Source: DAIMFL01 sp964372215
GTDB taxonomy: Bacteria; Pseudomonadota; Alphaproteobacteria; Dongiales; Dongiaceae
DNA: 59,059 nucleotides
Direction of reading: 5' to 3'
Assembly (NCBI GenBank): GCA_964372215.1
Contig: CAYJQC010000026.1
Coordinates: 1-59,059, forward strand
The notes beneath the pieces were generated by a model that worked only from the letters and a program-made list of their open reading frames with translations, was not told the origin of the DNA and ran no database searches. Both the position numbers and the translations under genes were made by a program. Shown here one piece after another: positions 29,248 to 37,426 of the stretch (the stretch's first letter is position 1; each line of letters begins with the position of its first letter).

Positions 29248-30330
29248 TCAGGCGGCCTGGATCTCGGTCCAGGCCCTGTCGTAGACCGGCGTGAAGTCCT
29301 CGACGTCGACCAGTGCCTCCGACTTGGCGACCACCTCTGCCGAGGGATAGATCGCCGGGTTTGCCAGATCCTCGGGGCTGATGAACGCCTTGGCCGCCTG
29401 GTTCGCGGTGGCGTAGTGGATCGTGTTGGCGATCTCCGCGTTCACCTCGGGATCGTGGATATGGTTGAGGAACGCATGAGCGTTCTCCGGGTGCGGCGCC
29501 CCGGCCGGGATGCAGACGTTGTCGGTCCACACCATGGTGCCCTCGGTGGGCACCACGTAGCTCACGTCATCGTCCTCGTCCATGGCATGGACCATGTCGC
29601 CGTTCCACTCCATCACGATGTCGACTTCGCCCGACAGCAGCAGGTCCTGGCCGTTGTCCTCGGCAAAGGTCTTGATGTGCTTCTTCTGCTTGATCAGCAG
29701 GTCGCGGGCCTTGGCGATTTCCGCCTCGTCGCGGGAATTCATGCTGTAGCCCAGGTACTTGAGCGCCACGCCGATGACCGCGCGCATGTCGCCGAGCAGC
29801 GCGATGCGCCCACTGTACTTGTCGCTGTCGATGACGTCGGCCCAGCTCTTCGGCGTTTCCACCACGGACTTGCGGTAGCCGATGCCGATGGTGCCCCACA
29901 TGTAGGGAACGCCGTATTTCAGCCCCGGGTTGAAGCTCGGGTCCATGAAGTTGGGATCGGGGTCGATGTTGGAGAGATTGGGGATCTTCGAATGATCGAT
30001 CATCTCCAGCATGTTCCTGCTGATCATCGTGGCGACCATGTAGTCGCTCGGAAAGATCACGTCGTATCCGGGGTTGCCGGTCTGCAGCTTGGCGAACAGT
30101 TCCTCGTTATTGGCATACAGATCGTACTGCACGTCGATGCCGGTGGCGTCCGTGAAGCTCGAAAGCGTGGTTTCGCCGATATACGTGTCCCAGTTGTAGA
30201 CGTTGAGTTTCTTCTCTTCCGCAGCCCAGCCGCGCCGGGCCGCGCTCGCGAAGCTGACCCCCACGGCGGCGATGCCGGCATTCTTCAGGAAGTTACGCCG
30301 AGAGAAACGGGTGATGGCCGATCTCTTCAT
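29248..30330 (-). CDS. potF: Polyamine-binding periplasmic protein, PotF/PotD type, Tat-exported
   Basis: The 360-residue binding protein starts with a twin-arginine signal, SRRNFLK at residues 10-16, so it is exported folded through Tat. The mature sequence (LNVYNWDTYIGETTLSSFTD) is typical of PotD/PotF. Family members bind putrescine or spermidine; exact specificity is not readable. GAGGAG lies about 10 nt before the ATG; the upstream open frame has no coding character. It is the first gene of the operon potF-H-I-G. Confidence 0.93.
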   Translation of the reverse strand: MKRSAITRFSRRNFLKNAGIAAVGVSFASAARRGWAAEEKKLNVYNWDTYIGETTLSSFTDATGIDVQYDLYANNEELFAKLQTGNPGYDVIFPSDYMVATMISRNMLEMIDHSKIPNLSNIDPDPNFMDPSFNPGLKYGVPYMWGTIGIGYRKSVVETPKSWADVIDSDKYSGRIALLGDMRAVIGVALKYLGYSMNSRDEAEIAKARDLLIKQKKHIKTFAEDNGQDLLLSGEVDIVMEWNGDMVHAMDEDDDVSYVVPTEGTMVWTDNVCIPAGAPHPENAHAFLNHIHDPEVNAEIANTIHYATANQAAKAFISPEDLANPAIYPSAEVVAKSEALVDVEDFTPVYDRAWTEIQAA

Positions 30331-30686
30331 CGCTGTCTGTCTCCTCTGCTCAAGAATGGCACCGTTCGTCCCGATGGTCCGACGATGGACCGCACGACCC
30401 ATCCTGGTTGTCGCGTCGGGGGTGCCAAATTGTTGTCTGTTGAAGCCTCTAAGGTCGACACGGATCGCCAACCTGCGTCTGTTCACCAAGTTTACATACT
30501 GGCTTGTTCAATTGGAAGCACACCAGAACGCGCCTGACAAGCTTTTCGCCACGACTCGGCCACCATATGTCGCGGTGCAACGTGTTGGGATGGCGCGGAA
30601 ATCCGACCGGCGTCGAATCGGCGATCGCCTCGACCCCGGCCATGTCCCGCCGCGCGCGTCACCGCCGGCGTAAGCACCTGAAGGAT
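30331..30686. other. Intergenic region upstream of the pot operon
   Basis: These 356 bp lie between the cotransporter stop and the potF start, both on the minus strand, and must hold the pot promoter. The part from about 30430 to 30590 is less GC-rich than its surroundings. I see no promoter pair, RNA gene or palindrome I would defend. Short open frames here lack a Shine-Dalgarno sequence and any recognisable product. Confidence 0.5.
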
Positions 30687-32342
30687 TCACGCGCCGGTCG
30701 ATTTGAGCCGGGTGCGCGCGAGCTCGCCGGCGGCGTCGAGGATTGGATAGGCCACCGAGGTGAGGTGCGAGTTGATCCGCTTCAGGTCGCGGATCACGTC
30801 GAGATGCAGGCTGCTGGTCTCGATGCTGGCGATCTTGCCGCTTCTCAGGCGCGCGAGGTGACTCTCCGAGGCCTGGCGCTCGAGCTCGCGGAAGGCGACC
30901 TTTTCCTCGAGCAGCCGGCGCGCCAGCTTGACGTCGCCGGCGAAGAATACGTTGAGCGCCAGCCGCAGGTTGTCCATCAACCGGGCATGCATGCCGCAGA
31001 TCTCTTCCAGTCCCTCCGGCGAGAACTGCAGGCGGTTGCGGATCTTCTTGTTGGCGAGTTCCATCAGGTTCTTGTCGACGATGTCGCCGATATGCTCGAG
31101 ATTGGTGGTGAAGGTGATGACGTCGATCGCGCGCTTGTTGTCGCTGGGGTCCAGGGCCTCGCGGCTGACTTCCGACAGGTAGATCTTGATGGCCTCGTGC
31201 AGGCTGTCGACGGAATCGTCGAGCCCCTCGACCTCCTTCAGCAGCTTGCGATCGTCGTTGCGGAATACTTCGAGTGCCTGGCCCAGCATGCGCTCGACGA
31301 TGTCGCCCATCCGGAGGGTTTCGCGCGCCGCGTTGGCGATGGCCACTGCCGGCGATTCCTGCGCCGCCGGATCGAGATAGCGCGGCTTGCCGGATTCTTC
31401 GGGCACCGGACGCTCGGGCAACAGGCGGTTGCATAGCCGCGCGGCGGGGCCCACCAGGGGCAGGAACACGATCGCGAGCGCCAGGTTGAAGGCGGTGTGG
31501 AAGTCGGCGATCTGCCGCCAGCCCGCGCTTTCGATCAGCCCCAAATAGGGCGTCACATAGGACAATGCCGGCAGCACGGCGACCACGCCTAGCGTGCGGA
31601 ACATCAGATTGCCGAGCGGCACGCGCCGGGCCTCCGGCTCGGCACCCAGCGTGGCCAGCAGGGGGGTGACGCCGCCACCGAGATTGGCGCCGAGTACCAG
31701 GGCGAAGCCGAGCGGCAGCGCGATCACCTCGTGGCTCACCAGCGAGACCACCAGCAGCACCACCGCCAGGCTCGAGGTCGACAGCACGGTGAGCAGCGCA
31801 GCCACCACGACAGCGACCGCCGGCTCGCCGGCGAGGGCGGCCAGGATGTCGGTCAGCACCGCCGACTCGCGCATCGGCGCGGCGGTCAGCGAGATCAGCT
31901 TCAGCCCCAACAGCACGATGCCGAGGCCGACCGCCGTGCGGCCGAGGTCGCGCGGCCGCGTCGCCTTGGCGCCCATGAACACGGCGACGCCGACCACGAT
32001 CAGGAACGGCGACAACCAGTCGAGGTGCAGCGAGAACAGCTGCGCGACCACGCTGGTGCCGACATCGGCGCCGAGCATGATGGCGAGGGCGGCGGTGATC
32101 GAGACCAGGCCCTTCGAGGCGAACGAGGCCGCCATCAGCGCGGTCGCCGTACTGCTCTGCAGCAGCATGGTGATGCCGAGCCCCGATAGGAATGCCGAGA
32201 CCCGGTTGCCCATGCTGCGGCCGAGCGTACGGCGGAGGTCGCCGCCGAAGGCGCGCAGGATGCCCGTGCGCACCATGCGCAAGCCCCAGAGCAGGAGCGC
32301 TGCGGCGCCGAGCAGGTTCAGCAGGAAATGCGTGCCGTCGAT
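30687..32342 (-). CDS. Na/Pi cotransporter family protein with C-terminal PhoU-like domain, apparent ATC start
   Basis: The 551-residue protein has two Na_Pi_cotrans repeats (QSSTATALMAASF and the second inverted half with GANLGGGVTPLL), about nine membrane segments, then a long PhoU-like helical domain from about residue 340. It probably moves phosphate or regulates its export and uptake. The start is odd. The family N-terminus x-DGTHFLLNLLG is encoded, but the codon where Met belongs is ATC at 32342-32340, 5 nt after a perfect AGGAGG. No ATG, GTG or TTG occurs between the upstream in-frame TAG and this point. The first normal alternative is TTG at 32282, which would delete most of the first helix. 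Confidence 0.87.
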   Translation of the reverse strand: MDGTHFLLNLLGAAALLLWGLRMVRTGILRAFGGDLRRTLGRSMGNRVSAFLSGLGITMLLQSSTATALMAASFASKGLVSITAALAIMLGADVGTSVVAQLFSLHLDWLSPFLIVVGVAVFMGAKATRPRDLGRTAVGLGIVLLGLKLISLTAAPMRESAVLTDILAALAGEPAVAVVVAALLTVLSTSSLAVVLLVVSLVSHEVIALPLGFALVLGANLGGGVTPLLATLGAEPEARRVPLGNLMFRTLGVVAVLPALSYVTPYLGLIESAGWRQIADFHTAFNLALAIVFLPLVGPAARLCNRLLPERPVPEESGKPRYLDPAAQESPAVAIANAARETLRMGDIVERMLGQALEVFRNDDRKLLKEVEGLDDSVDSLHEAIKIYLSEVSREALDPSDNKRAIDVITFTTNLEHIGDIVDKNLMELANKKIRNRLQFSPEGLEEICGMHARLMDNLRLALNVFFAGDVKLARRLLEEKVAFRELERQASESHLARLRSGKIASIETSSLHLDVIRDLKRINSHLTSVAYPILDAAGELARTRLKSTGA

Positions 32343-32403
32343 CGAAGCCTCCTGTGGAGCGTTCTAGCGCGGAACTGGACTCCGCAACGGACCGGAATCG
32401 AAC

Positions 32404-32424
32404 CAGCCGCCCGCCGGGCGGCTG
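32404..32424. terminator. Short GC hairpin after the amine-catabolism operon
   Basis: CAGCCGCCC and GGGCGGCTG form a perfect 9-bp stem with a 3-nt loop, about 80 bp downstream of the sulfatase stop codon. It is the only terminator candidate between the long minus-strand operon and the cotransporter gene. There is no clear U-tract, so it may be Rho-assisted. It overlaps the first bases of the Pho-box-like sequence. Confidence 0.45.
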
Positions 32425-32440
32425 TCACAAAATCGTAACA
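32422..32440 (+). promoter_or_regulatory. Pho-box-like direct repeat
   Basis: CTGTCACAAAATCGTAACA consists of two 7-bp direct repeats (CTGTCAC, TCGTAAC) separated by AAAA, the layout of a PhoB site (CTGTCAT-N4-CTGTCAT). It lies about 80-98 bp upstream of the Na/Pi cotransporter. Its orientation is opposite to that gene, which lowers confidence, since PhoB sites usually read in the direction of transcription. Confidence 0.4.
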
Positions 32441-32503
32441 TAGGGGCCGTTTCGGGGCCGCGTCTATCGTCAGGGCGACCATTGCGGCCCAGCGAATTGA
32501 CCA

Positions 32504-34063
32504 CTATCTGCGGGGGCCGCGCCGCTCCACCACGCCATCCGCGGTAAGGAAGTGATTGGCCAGTACCCGCTCGGCGTGTGTCATGCGCCACGACAGCATC
32601 CGGCTGAGGTGGTCGAGAACCAGTCTCTGGTGGGCCGGATCGTCCGCCAGGTTACGCGTCTCGCCGGGGTCGGCCTGCAGATCGAAGAGCAGCGGCGGCA
32701 GGGCGGCGAAATGGACGTACTTGTAGCGCCGGTCCCTGATGACCGCGAGGCTGCACTGGTCGCTGGTGATCCCCAGCGCCGTCTCCGGTTCCTGGCGCAC
32801 CACGTCGCGGAAATCGTATTCCCAATGGACCTCGCGCCGCCAACTGGCCGGCGTGGCGCCTTCGAGGAACGGAACCAGCGACTGGCCATCGCATTGCGCC
32901 GGCACCTCGAGGCCGAGCCAGTCGAGGATCGTCGGCATCAGGTCGACCGCCTCGCTGAACTCCTCGACCACCCGGCCGCGGGCGCGGTCCGCGACGTCGC
33001 GTGGATCGCGAATGACGAGCGGGATACGATACGCCTGATCGAAATAGCCTTCCTTGCCCCACATCCAGTGGTCGCCCAGCATCTCGCCATGGTCGCAGGT
33101 GAAGATGATGAGCGTGTGGTCGTACTCGCCGGTCGCTTTGAGATGGGCGACGATGCGGCCGATCTGGTCGTCGACCTGGCTGATCATGCCGTAGTAGGTG
33201 GCGCGGATCTGGCGGATCTCGGTCTCGTCGATCTCCTGCAGATTGCCGGGGTGATCGGTGTACCAGCCGATCTCGCGCTGGCCCTTCAGGGTATGGGCGA
33301 GATAGGGATGCTGGGCCGCCTCGGCGTCGGGCGAGGCGGCGCGCTTCGGCATCGCCATGTCGGCGGCGTCGTACATGGCGTTGTACGGCTCGGGCGCGAT
33401 CACCGGCGGGTGCGGCCGCAGGAACACCGGGTGCACGAACCAGTTCTGGTCGCGCCGGGTCGACAGGTGGCGCAGCAACGCGTCGGCGATGAACTGGGTC
33501 TCGCTGTCCTCGGCGGAGAACACGGTCGGGCTGAAGGTGTGGCCGCGTCCCGCCGCGCCGGGATAGTCCTTCACCGGCGTGTACACGTCGTGGCGTCCGG
33601 TGATCGGATAGCCCTTCGCCTTCAGGTCGGCGATCCAGGCCGCCATGTGGTCGGGCAACTGCAGACCGACGGTCATGCCGGGCAGCACGCCCTCATAGGT
33701 CCTGAGCGCCGGATCGCCGGGCGCGTAGCGGCGCGGATCGACACTGGTGTCGGTATAGCCGAACAGGGTCGGATCGTAGCCGCCCTTGCGCGCCTCCAGC
33801 GCCAGGTTGCTGTGGCGCGCGTCGAGCGGCGTGCCGTTGCGGCCCGAGCGATGGTTCATCAGGTACATGCCGGTCAGCATCGAGGTGCGCGACGGGCCGC
33901 AGGGCGAGGCCTGGCAGTAGTGGCTGCGGAACAGCACGCCGTCGCCGGCGAGCGCGTCGATGTTCGGCGTCTTCACCACGGGATGGCCGACGGCGGACAG
34001 ACATTCGCCCCGCCATTGGTCGGCGGAGATGAACAGGACCTTGCGGATCTCGGTGGCGGACAT
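32504..34063 (-). CDS. Sulfatase-superfamily hydrolase, phosphonate monoester hydrolase / phosphodiesterase type
   Basis: The 519-residue protein belongs to the alkaline phosphatase superfamily. Cys55 lies in CGPSR, the signature for conversion to formylglycine. Asp15 and the C-terminal DHGEMLGDH supply metal ligands. Blocks such as YEYDFRDV and YKYVHFAALPPLLFDL match rhizobial and Burkholderia phosphonate monoester hydrolases (PMH) more closely than choline sulfatase. Those enzymes hydrolyse phosphodiesters, phosphonate monoesters and, promiscuously, sulfate esters. There is no signal peptide, so it acts in the cytoplasm on an imported compound. It needs a formylglycine-generating enzyme encoded elsewhere. 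It is the last gene of the operon, 6 bp after the FAD/GcvT gene. Confidence 0.87.
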   Translation of the reverse strand: MSATEIRKVLFISADQWRGECLSAVGHPVVKTPNIDALAGDGVLFRSHYCQASPCGPSRTSMLTGMYLMNHRSGRNGTPLDARHSNLALEARKGGYDPTLFGYTDTSVDPRRYAPGDPALRTYEGVLPGMTVGLQLPDHMAAWIADLKAKGYPITGRHDVYTPVKDYPGAAGRGHTFSPTVFSAEDSETQFIADALLRHLSTRRDQNWFVHPVFLRPHPPVIAPEPYNAMYDAADMAMPKRAASPDAEAAQHPYLAHTLKGQREIGWYTDHPGNLQEIDETEIRQIRATYYGMISQVDDQIGRIVAHLKATGEYDHTLIIFTCDHGEMLGDHWMWGKEGYFDQAYRIPLVIRDPRDVADRARGRVVEEFSEAVDLMPTILDWLGLEVPAQCDGQSLVPFLEGATPASWRREVHWEYDFRDVVRQEPETALGITSDQCSLAVIRDRRYKYVHFAALPPLLFDLQADPGETRNLADDPAHQRLVLDHLSRMLSWRMTHAERVLANHFLTADGVVERRGPRR

Positions 34064-34069
34064 GCTCGG

Positions 34070-36514
34070 TCAGGCCTTGATGCGTTCCATCCGGGGATCG
34101 TAGAGCGGCGCCAGATGCAGTTTGGCTGTCACCCGCTCGGTCGCAACCTCCAGCTCGTACGTGCCGGAGGTCAGATAGTCGGTGCTCACCCCTTCCGGGT
34201 TGCGCACGTAACCGTAGCCGATGTTGATGCCGAGCGTGTAGCCATAGCCGCCGGAGGTCAGCCAGCCCACTTGGCGGCCGTCGCGGAAGATGGTCTCGCG
34301 TCCGAGCAGCACGATCGCGGGGTCGTCCACGGTGAAGCCCGCCAGGCGCTTCCTGAGCGGCTTCCCCGCCTGCTCCGCCAGCGCCTCGCGCCCCTGGAAG
34401 GGCAGGTTCTGCTTGAGCTTCACCGCCCAGCCGAGCCCGGCCTCGAGCGGCGTGTGGTCCGGTCCGATATCGGATCCCCAGGCGCGATAGCCCTTCTCGA
34501 GCCGCAGCGACTCGATGGCCCGGTATCCGGCATTGGCCAGCCCGTGGCGCTTGCCCGCCGCCGTCAGCGCCTCGTAGACCGCGAGGGCGCATTCGACGGG
34601 GATGTGCAGCTCCCAGCCCAACTCGCCGACATAGGTCACCCGCAGCGCGCGCACCGCGGATCCGGAGATCATCAGCTCGCGCATCGTGCCGAACGGGAAG
34701 GCGGCGTTCGACATGTCGGCGTCGGTCACCGCCTGCAGCACCTCGCGCGCCTTCGGCCCCATCAGCGACAGCACCGCATAGGCCGAGGTCACGTCGATCA
34801 GCCTGGCATCCAGGCCGTCGCGGATGTGCCGCGCGATCCAGGCGAAGTCGTGGGTGGCGAAGCCGGTGCCGGTGACGATGTAGTAGGCGTCCTCCGCCTG
34901 GCGGGTCACCGTCAGGTCGCACTCGATGCCGCCGCGGCTGTTCAGCATCTGGGTGTAGGTGAGGGCGCCCGGCGCCTTGGCCACGTCGTTGGCGCAGATC
35001 CAGGACATGGCCGCCTCGGCATCCCTGCCCACCAGCAGGAACTTGGCGAACGAGGTCTGGTCGAACAGCACGACGCGCTCGCGGCAGGCCGTGTGCTCCG
35101 CGCCGACCGCATCGAACCAGTTCTGCCGGCCATAGCTGTAGACATCCGTCGGCGCCATGCCCTTGGGCGCAAACCAGTTAGGCCGTTCCCAGCCGAGCTT
35201 CGAGCCGAAGCAGGCGCCCTGGTCCTTCAGCCGCTGATAGAGCGGCGAGATCCGCAGCGGACGGCCGCTCTCATGCTCCTCGTGCGGCCAGGCCATGGTG
35301 TAGTGCTTGCCATAGGCTTCCAGCGTGCGCGTGCGGGTCCAGCCGTCGTCGCGGTGCAGCGCGCCGAAGCGGCGGATGTCGACCGGCCACAGATCCATCG
35401 GCGGCTCGCCACCGGCGACCCATTCGGCCAGTGCCCGGCCGGCGCCGCCGCCGGACGCGATGCCGAAGGCGTTGAACCCGGCGCCGACATAGAAACTCCG
35501 CAGCTCCGGCGCCTCGCCGAGGATGAAGTTGCCGTCGGGCGTGAAGGATTCCGGCCCGTTGATGAGCTGCTTGATGCCCGCGGTCTGCAGCGCCGGTACG
35601 CGGGCCAGCGCCTGCTCCATGAGCTGCTCGAAGTGATCCCAGTTCGAGTCGAGCAGGGTGAAGTGGAAGCCCTCGGGAATGCCGCCCTGCGCCCACGGAA
35701 TCGGGTCGGGCTCGTAGCCGCCCATGACCAGCCCGCCGACCTCCTCTTTGAAATAGATCAGCCGATCGGGATCGCGCAGGGTCGGCAGGTCGCGGGTGGC
35801 GCCATCGATCGGCTCGGTCAGCATGTACTGGTGCTCGATCGACTGCAGCGGCACCGAGACCCCGGCCATGCGGCCGATCGCCTTGGCCCACTGGCCGCCG
35901 CAATTGATCACCGCGTCGCAGGCGATGTCGCCGAGCGCCGTCGCCACGCCGGTTGCCCGCCCGTCCTTCTGATGGATCGCGGTGACCGCGCAATTCTCGA
36001 TGATCTGCACCCCGCGCTGGCGCGCGCCCTTGGCCAGCGCCTGGGCGATGTCCGACGGGTTGGCCTGGCCGTCGGTCGGCAGGAATGCGGCTCCCACCAG
36101 GTCCGACACGTCCATCAGCGGCCACAGATTCTTCGCCTCGGACGGCGTCAGCAGATGCATCTCCAGACCGAAGCTGTGCGCAGTGGTCGCCTGGCGCCGG
36201 ATCTCGGTCATGCGCTCGGCATTGCAGGCGAGCCTGAGGCCGCCATTCATCTTCCAACCGGTCGCCTGGCCGGTTTCGGATTCCAGCTTGCCGTAGAGCT
36301 CGACGCTGTACTTCAGGAGCTGGGTGATGTTGGCGGAGCTGCGCAACTGGCCGACCAGGCCGGCCGCGTGCCAGGTCGAGCCGCCGGTCAGCTTCTGGCG
36401 CTCCACCAGCACGATCTCCTTCCAGCCGAGCCCGGCCAGGTGATAGGCGGTGCTGCAGCCGATGATGCCGCCGCCGATGATGACCGCGCGCGCATGGGTC
36501 GGAAGGGAAGCCAT
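34070..36514 (-). CDS. FAD-dependent oxidoreductase with GcvT domain (dimethylglycine/sarcosine dehydrogenase type)
   Basis: The 814-residue protein starts with a DAO-type FAD domain (GGGIIGCSTAYHLAGLG, residues about 13-30), followed by an FAO_M linker region, then a GcvT aminomethyltransferase domain (about 430-700) and its C-terminal barrel (about 715-810). Such enzymes oxidatively N-demethylate dimethylglycine, sarcosine or related amines and pass the one-carbon unit to tetrahydrofolate in the GcvT half. The FAD-attachment histidine of DMGDH is not clearly identifiable by eye. It sits between the kinase-like gene (22 bp) and the PMH-type hydrolase (6 bp) in the betaine-transporter operon, so a methylated amine is the likely substrate. 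Confidence 0.9.
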   Translation of the reverse strand: MASLPTHARAVIIGGGIIGCSTAYHLAGLGWKEIVLVERQKLTGGSTWHAAGLVGQLRSSANITQLLKYSVELYGKLESETGQATGWKMNGGLRLACNAERMTEIRRQATTAHSFGLEMHLLTPSEAKNLWPLMDVSDLVGAAFLPTDGQANPSDIAQALAKGARQRGVQIIENCAVTAIHQKDGRATGVATALGDIACDAVINCGGQWAKAIGRMAGVSVPLQSIEHQYMLTEPIDGATRDLPTLRDPDRLIYFKEEVGGLVMGGYEPDPIPWAQGGIPEGFHFTLLDSNWDHFEQLMEQALARVPALQTAGIKQLINGPESFTPDGNFILGEAPELRSFYVGAGFNAFGIASGGGAGRALAEWVAGGEPPMDLWPVDIRRFGALHRDDGWTRTRTLEAYGKHYTMAWPHEEHESGRPLRISPLYQRLKDQGACFGSKLGWERPNWFAPKGMAPTDVYSYGRQNWFDAVGAEHTACRERVVLFDQTSFAKFLLVGRDAEAAMSWICANDVAKAPGALTYTQMLNSRGGIECDLTVTRQAEDAYYIVTGTGFATHDFAWIARHIRDGLDARLIDVTSAYAVLSLMGPKAREVLQAVTDADMSNAAFPFGTMRELMISGSAVRALRVTYVGELGWELHIPVECALAVYEALTAAGKRHGLANAGYRAIESLRLEKGYRAWGSDIGPDHTPLEAGLGWAVKLKQNLPFQGREALAEQAGKPLRKRLAGFTVDDPAIVLLGRETIFRDGRQVGWLTSGGYGYTLGINIGYGYVRNPEGVSTDYLTSGTYELEVATERVTAKLHLAPLYDPRMERIKA

Positions 36515-36536
36515 GGATGTCCTTGGGTCCGATCGG

Positions 36537-37418
36537 TCAGAAATCTTGCAGCGCGCTCCAGGCCCGGTCGAAACGCGCCATGTTCTCGGCCGTGTAGGTC
36601 TGGTAGTCGAAGGTGAGCCTGGAGTGGATCTCGGACACCATGCTCCACATGGTCTCGCGCAGCAGCGAGGCGCATTTCATGGCCTCGTAGCTGCGCCGCC
36701 GTTCCGGCGTGAGCGGCCCCTCGAAATAGGCCTCGAGCAGCCGGGTTTCGTCCGCCGGCGCGACTTCGTTGTTGGAGCAGAGGTTGCCGAGGTCGAAGAG
36801 CGGGCTGTTGAAGCCGGCATAGTCCCAGTCGATCAGCCACAGCCGCTTGCCGTCGTCGAGGAAGTTGGCGGCCAGCAGGTCGTTGTGGCCAAACACGATG
36901 CGGACCGGCCCGACCGTCTCCTCCAGCGCCTCGGCGATGCCGAGCAGGCGCGGCAGTTCCGGGATCATGCGGCTGCCGCCGTCGCGCAGGGTCCCGGCAT
37001 AGTCGCGCAGCACGTGGAACACCCAGAACATCAGCACCGGCCCGCGCATGGCATAGGGCATGTCGTCGTGGCAGCGCCGGATCAGCGGCAGGATGCGCTC
37101 CAGCATGGCGGGCTGGCGCACCAGCTCAGGCGTCAGGGTCCGGCTCTCGACATAGCGCATGACCAGCGCGCCGGGGGCGTGGTGGACGACTTCGGGCGAC
37201 AGGCCGGCCTCGAAGGCGGCGCGGTTCGCCGCCAGCTCGTTGAAGCGCATCACGCCATGGACCGGGATGTCGTCGCCGATTCGCACCACGAAGCGCTCGC
37301 CCCGGTCCTCCACCAGGAAGTTCGCGTTGGTGATGCCGCCCTTGAGCGGCTCCGGGTCGACCGGGCCCGACCAGAAGCGAAGCGCCTGCACGCGCTCGAT
37401 GGGCGAGGGGGCGTTCAT
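36537..37418 (-). CDS. Choline/ethanolamine kinase-like phosphotransferase
   Basis: The 293-residue protein has an APH/choline kinase fold. GHNDLLAANFL is the catalytic loop and WLIDWDYAGFNSPLFDLGN the metal-binding segment of this family. The N-terminal LKGGITNANFLVED forms the nucleotide-binding strand. LicA-type choline kinases phosphorylate choline after import. Its place in an operon with a betaine-type importer and an amine demethylase argues for an amino-alcohol substrate rather than an antibiotic. The true start is MNAPSPIERV; the much longer open frame upstream is the antisense-like shadow of the permease. Confidence 0.87.
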   Translation of the reverse strand: MNAPSPIERVQALRFWSGPVDPEPLKGGITNANFLVEDRGERFVVRIGDDIPVHGVMRFNELAANRAAFEAGLSPEVVHHAPGALVMRYVESRTLTPELVRQPAMLERILPLIRRCHDDMPYAMRGPVLMFWVFHVLRDYAGTLRDGGSRMIPELPRLLGIAEALEETVGPVRIVFGHNDLLAANFLDDGKRLWLIDWDYAGFNSPLFDLGNLCSNNEVAPADETRLLEAYFEGPLTPERRRSYEAMKCASLLRETMWSMVSEIHSRLTFDYQTYTAENMARFDRAWSALQDF

Positions 37419-37426
37419 CGGGTCCG

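Noticed and set aside
32282..32284. TTG start for the Na/Pi cotransporter
   Set aside because: It would remove the conserved first helix and has no Shine-Dalgarno sequence at proper spacing, so ATC after AGGAGG was preferred and flagged.
32552..36616. Open frame of 1354 residues on the plus strand
   Set aside because: It runs antisense through both the sulfatase and the FAD/GcvT genes and has the same shadow composition; no domain is recognisable.
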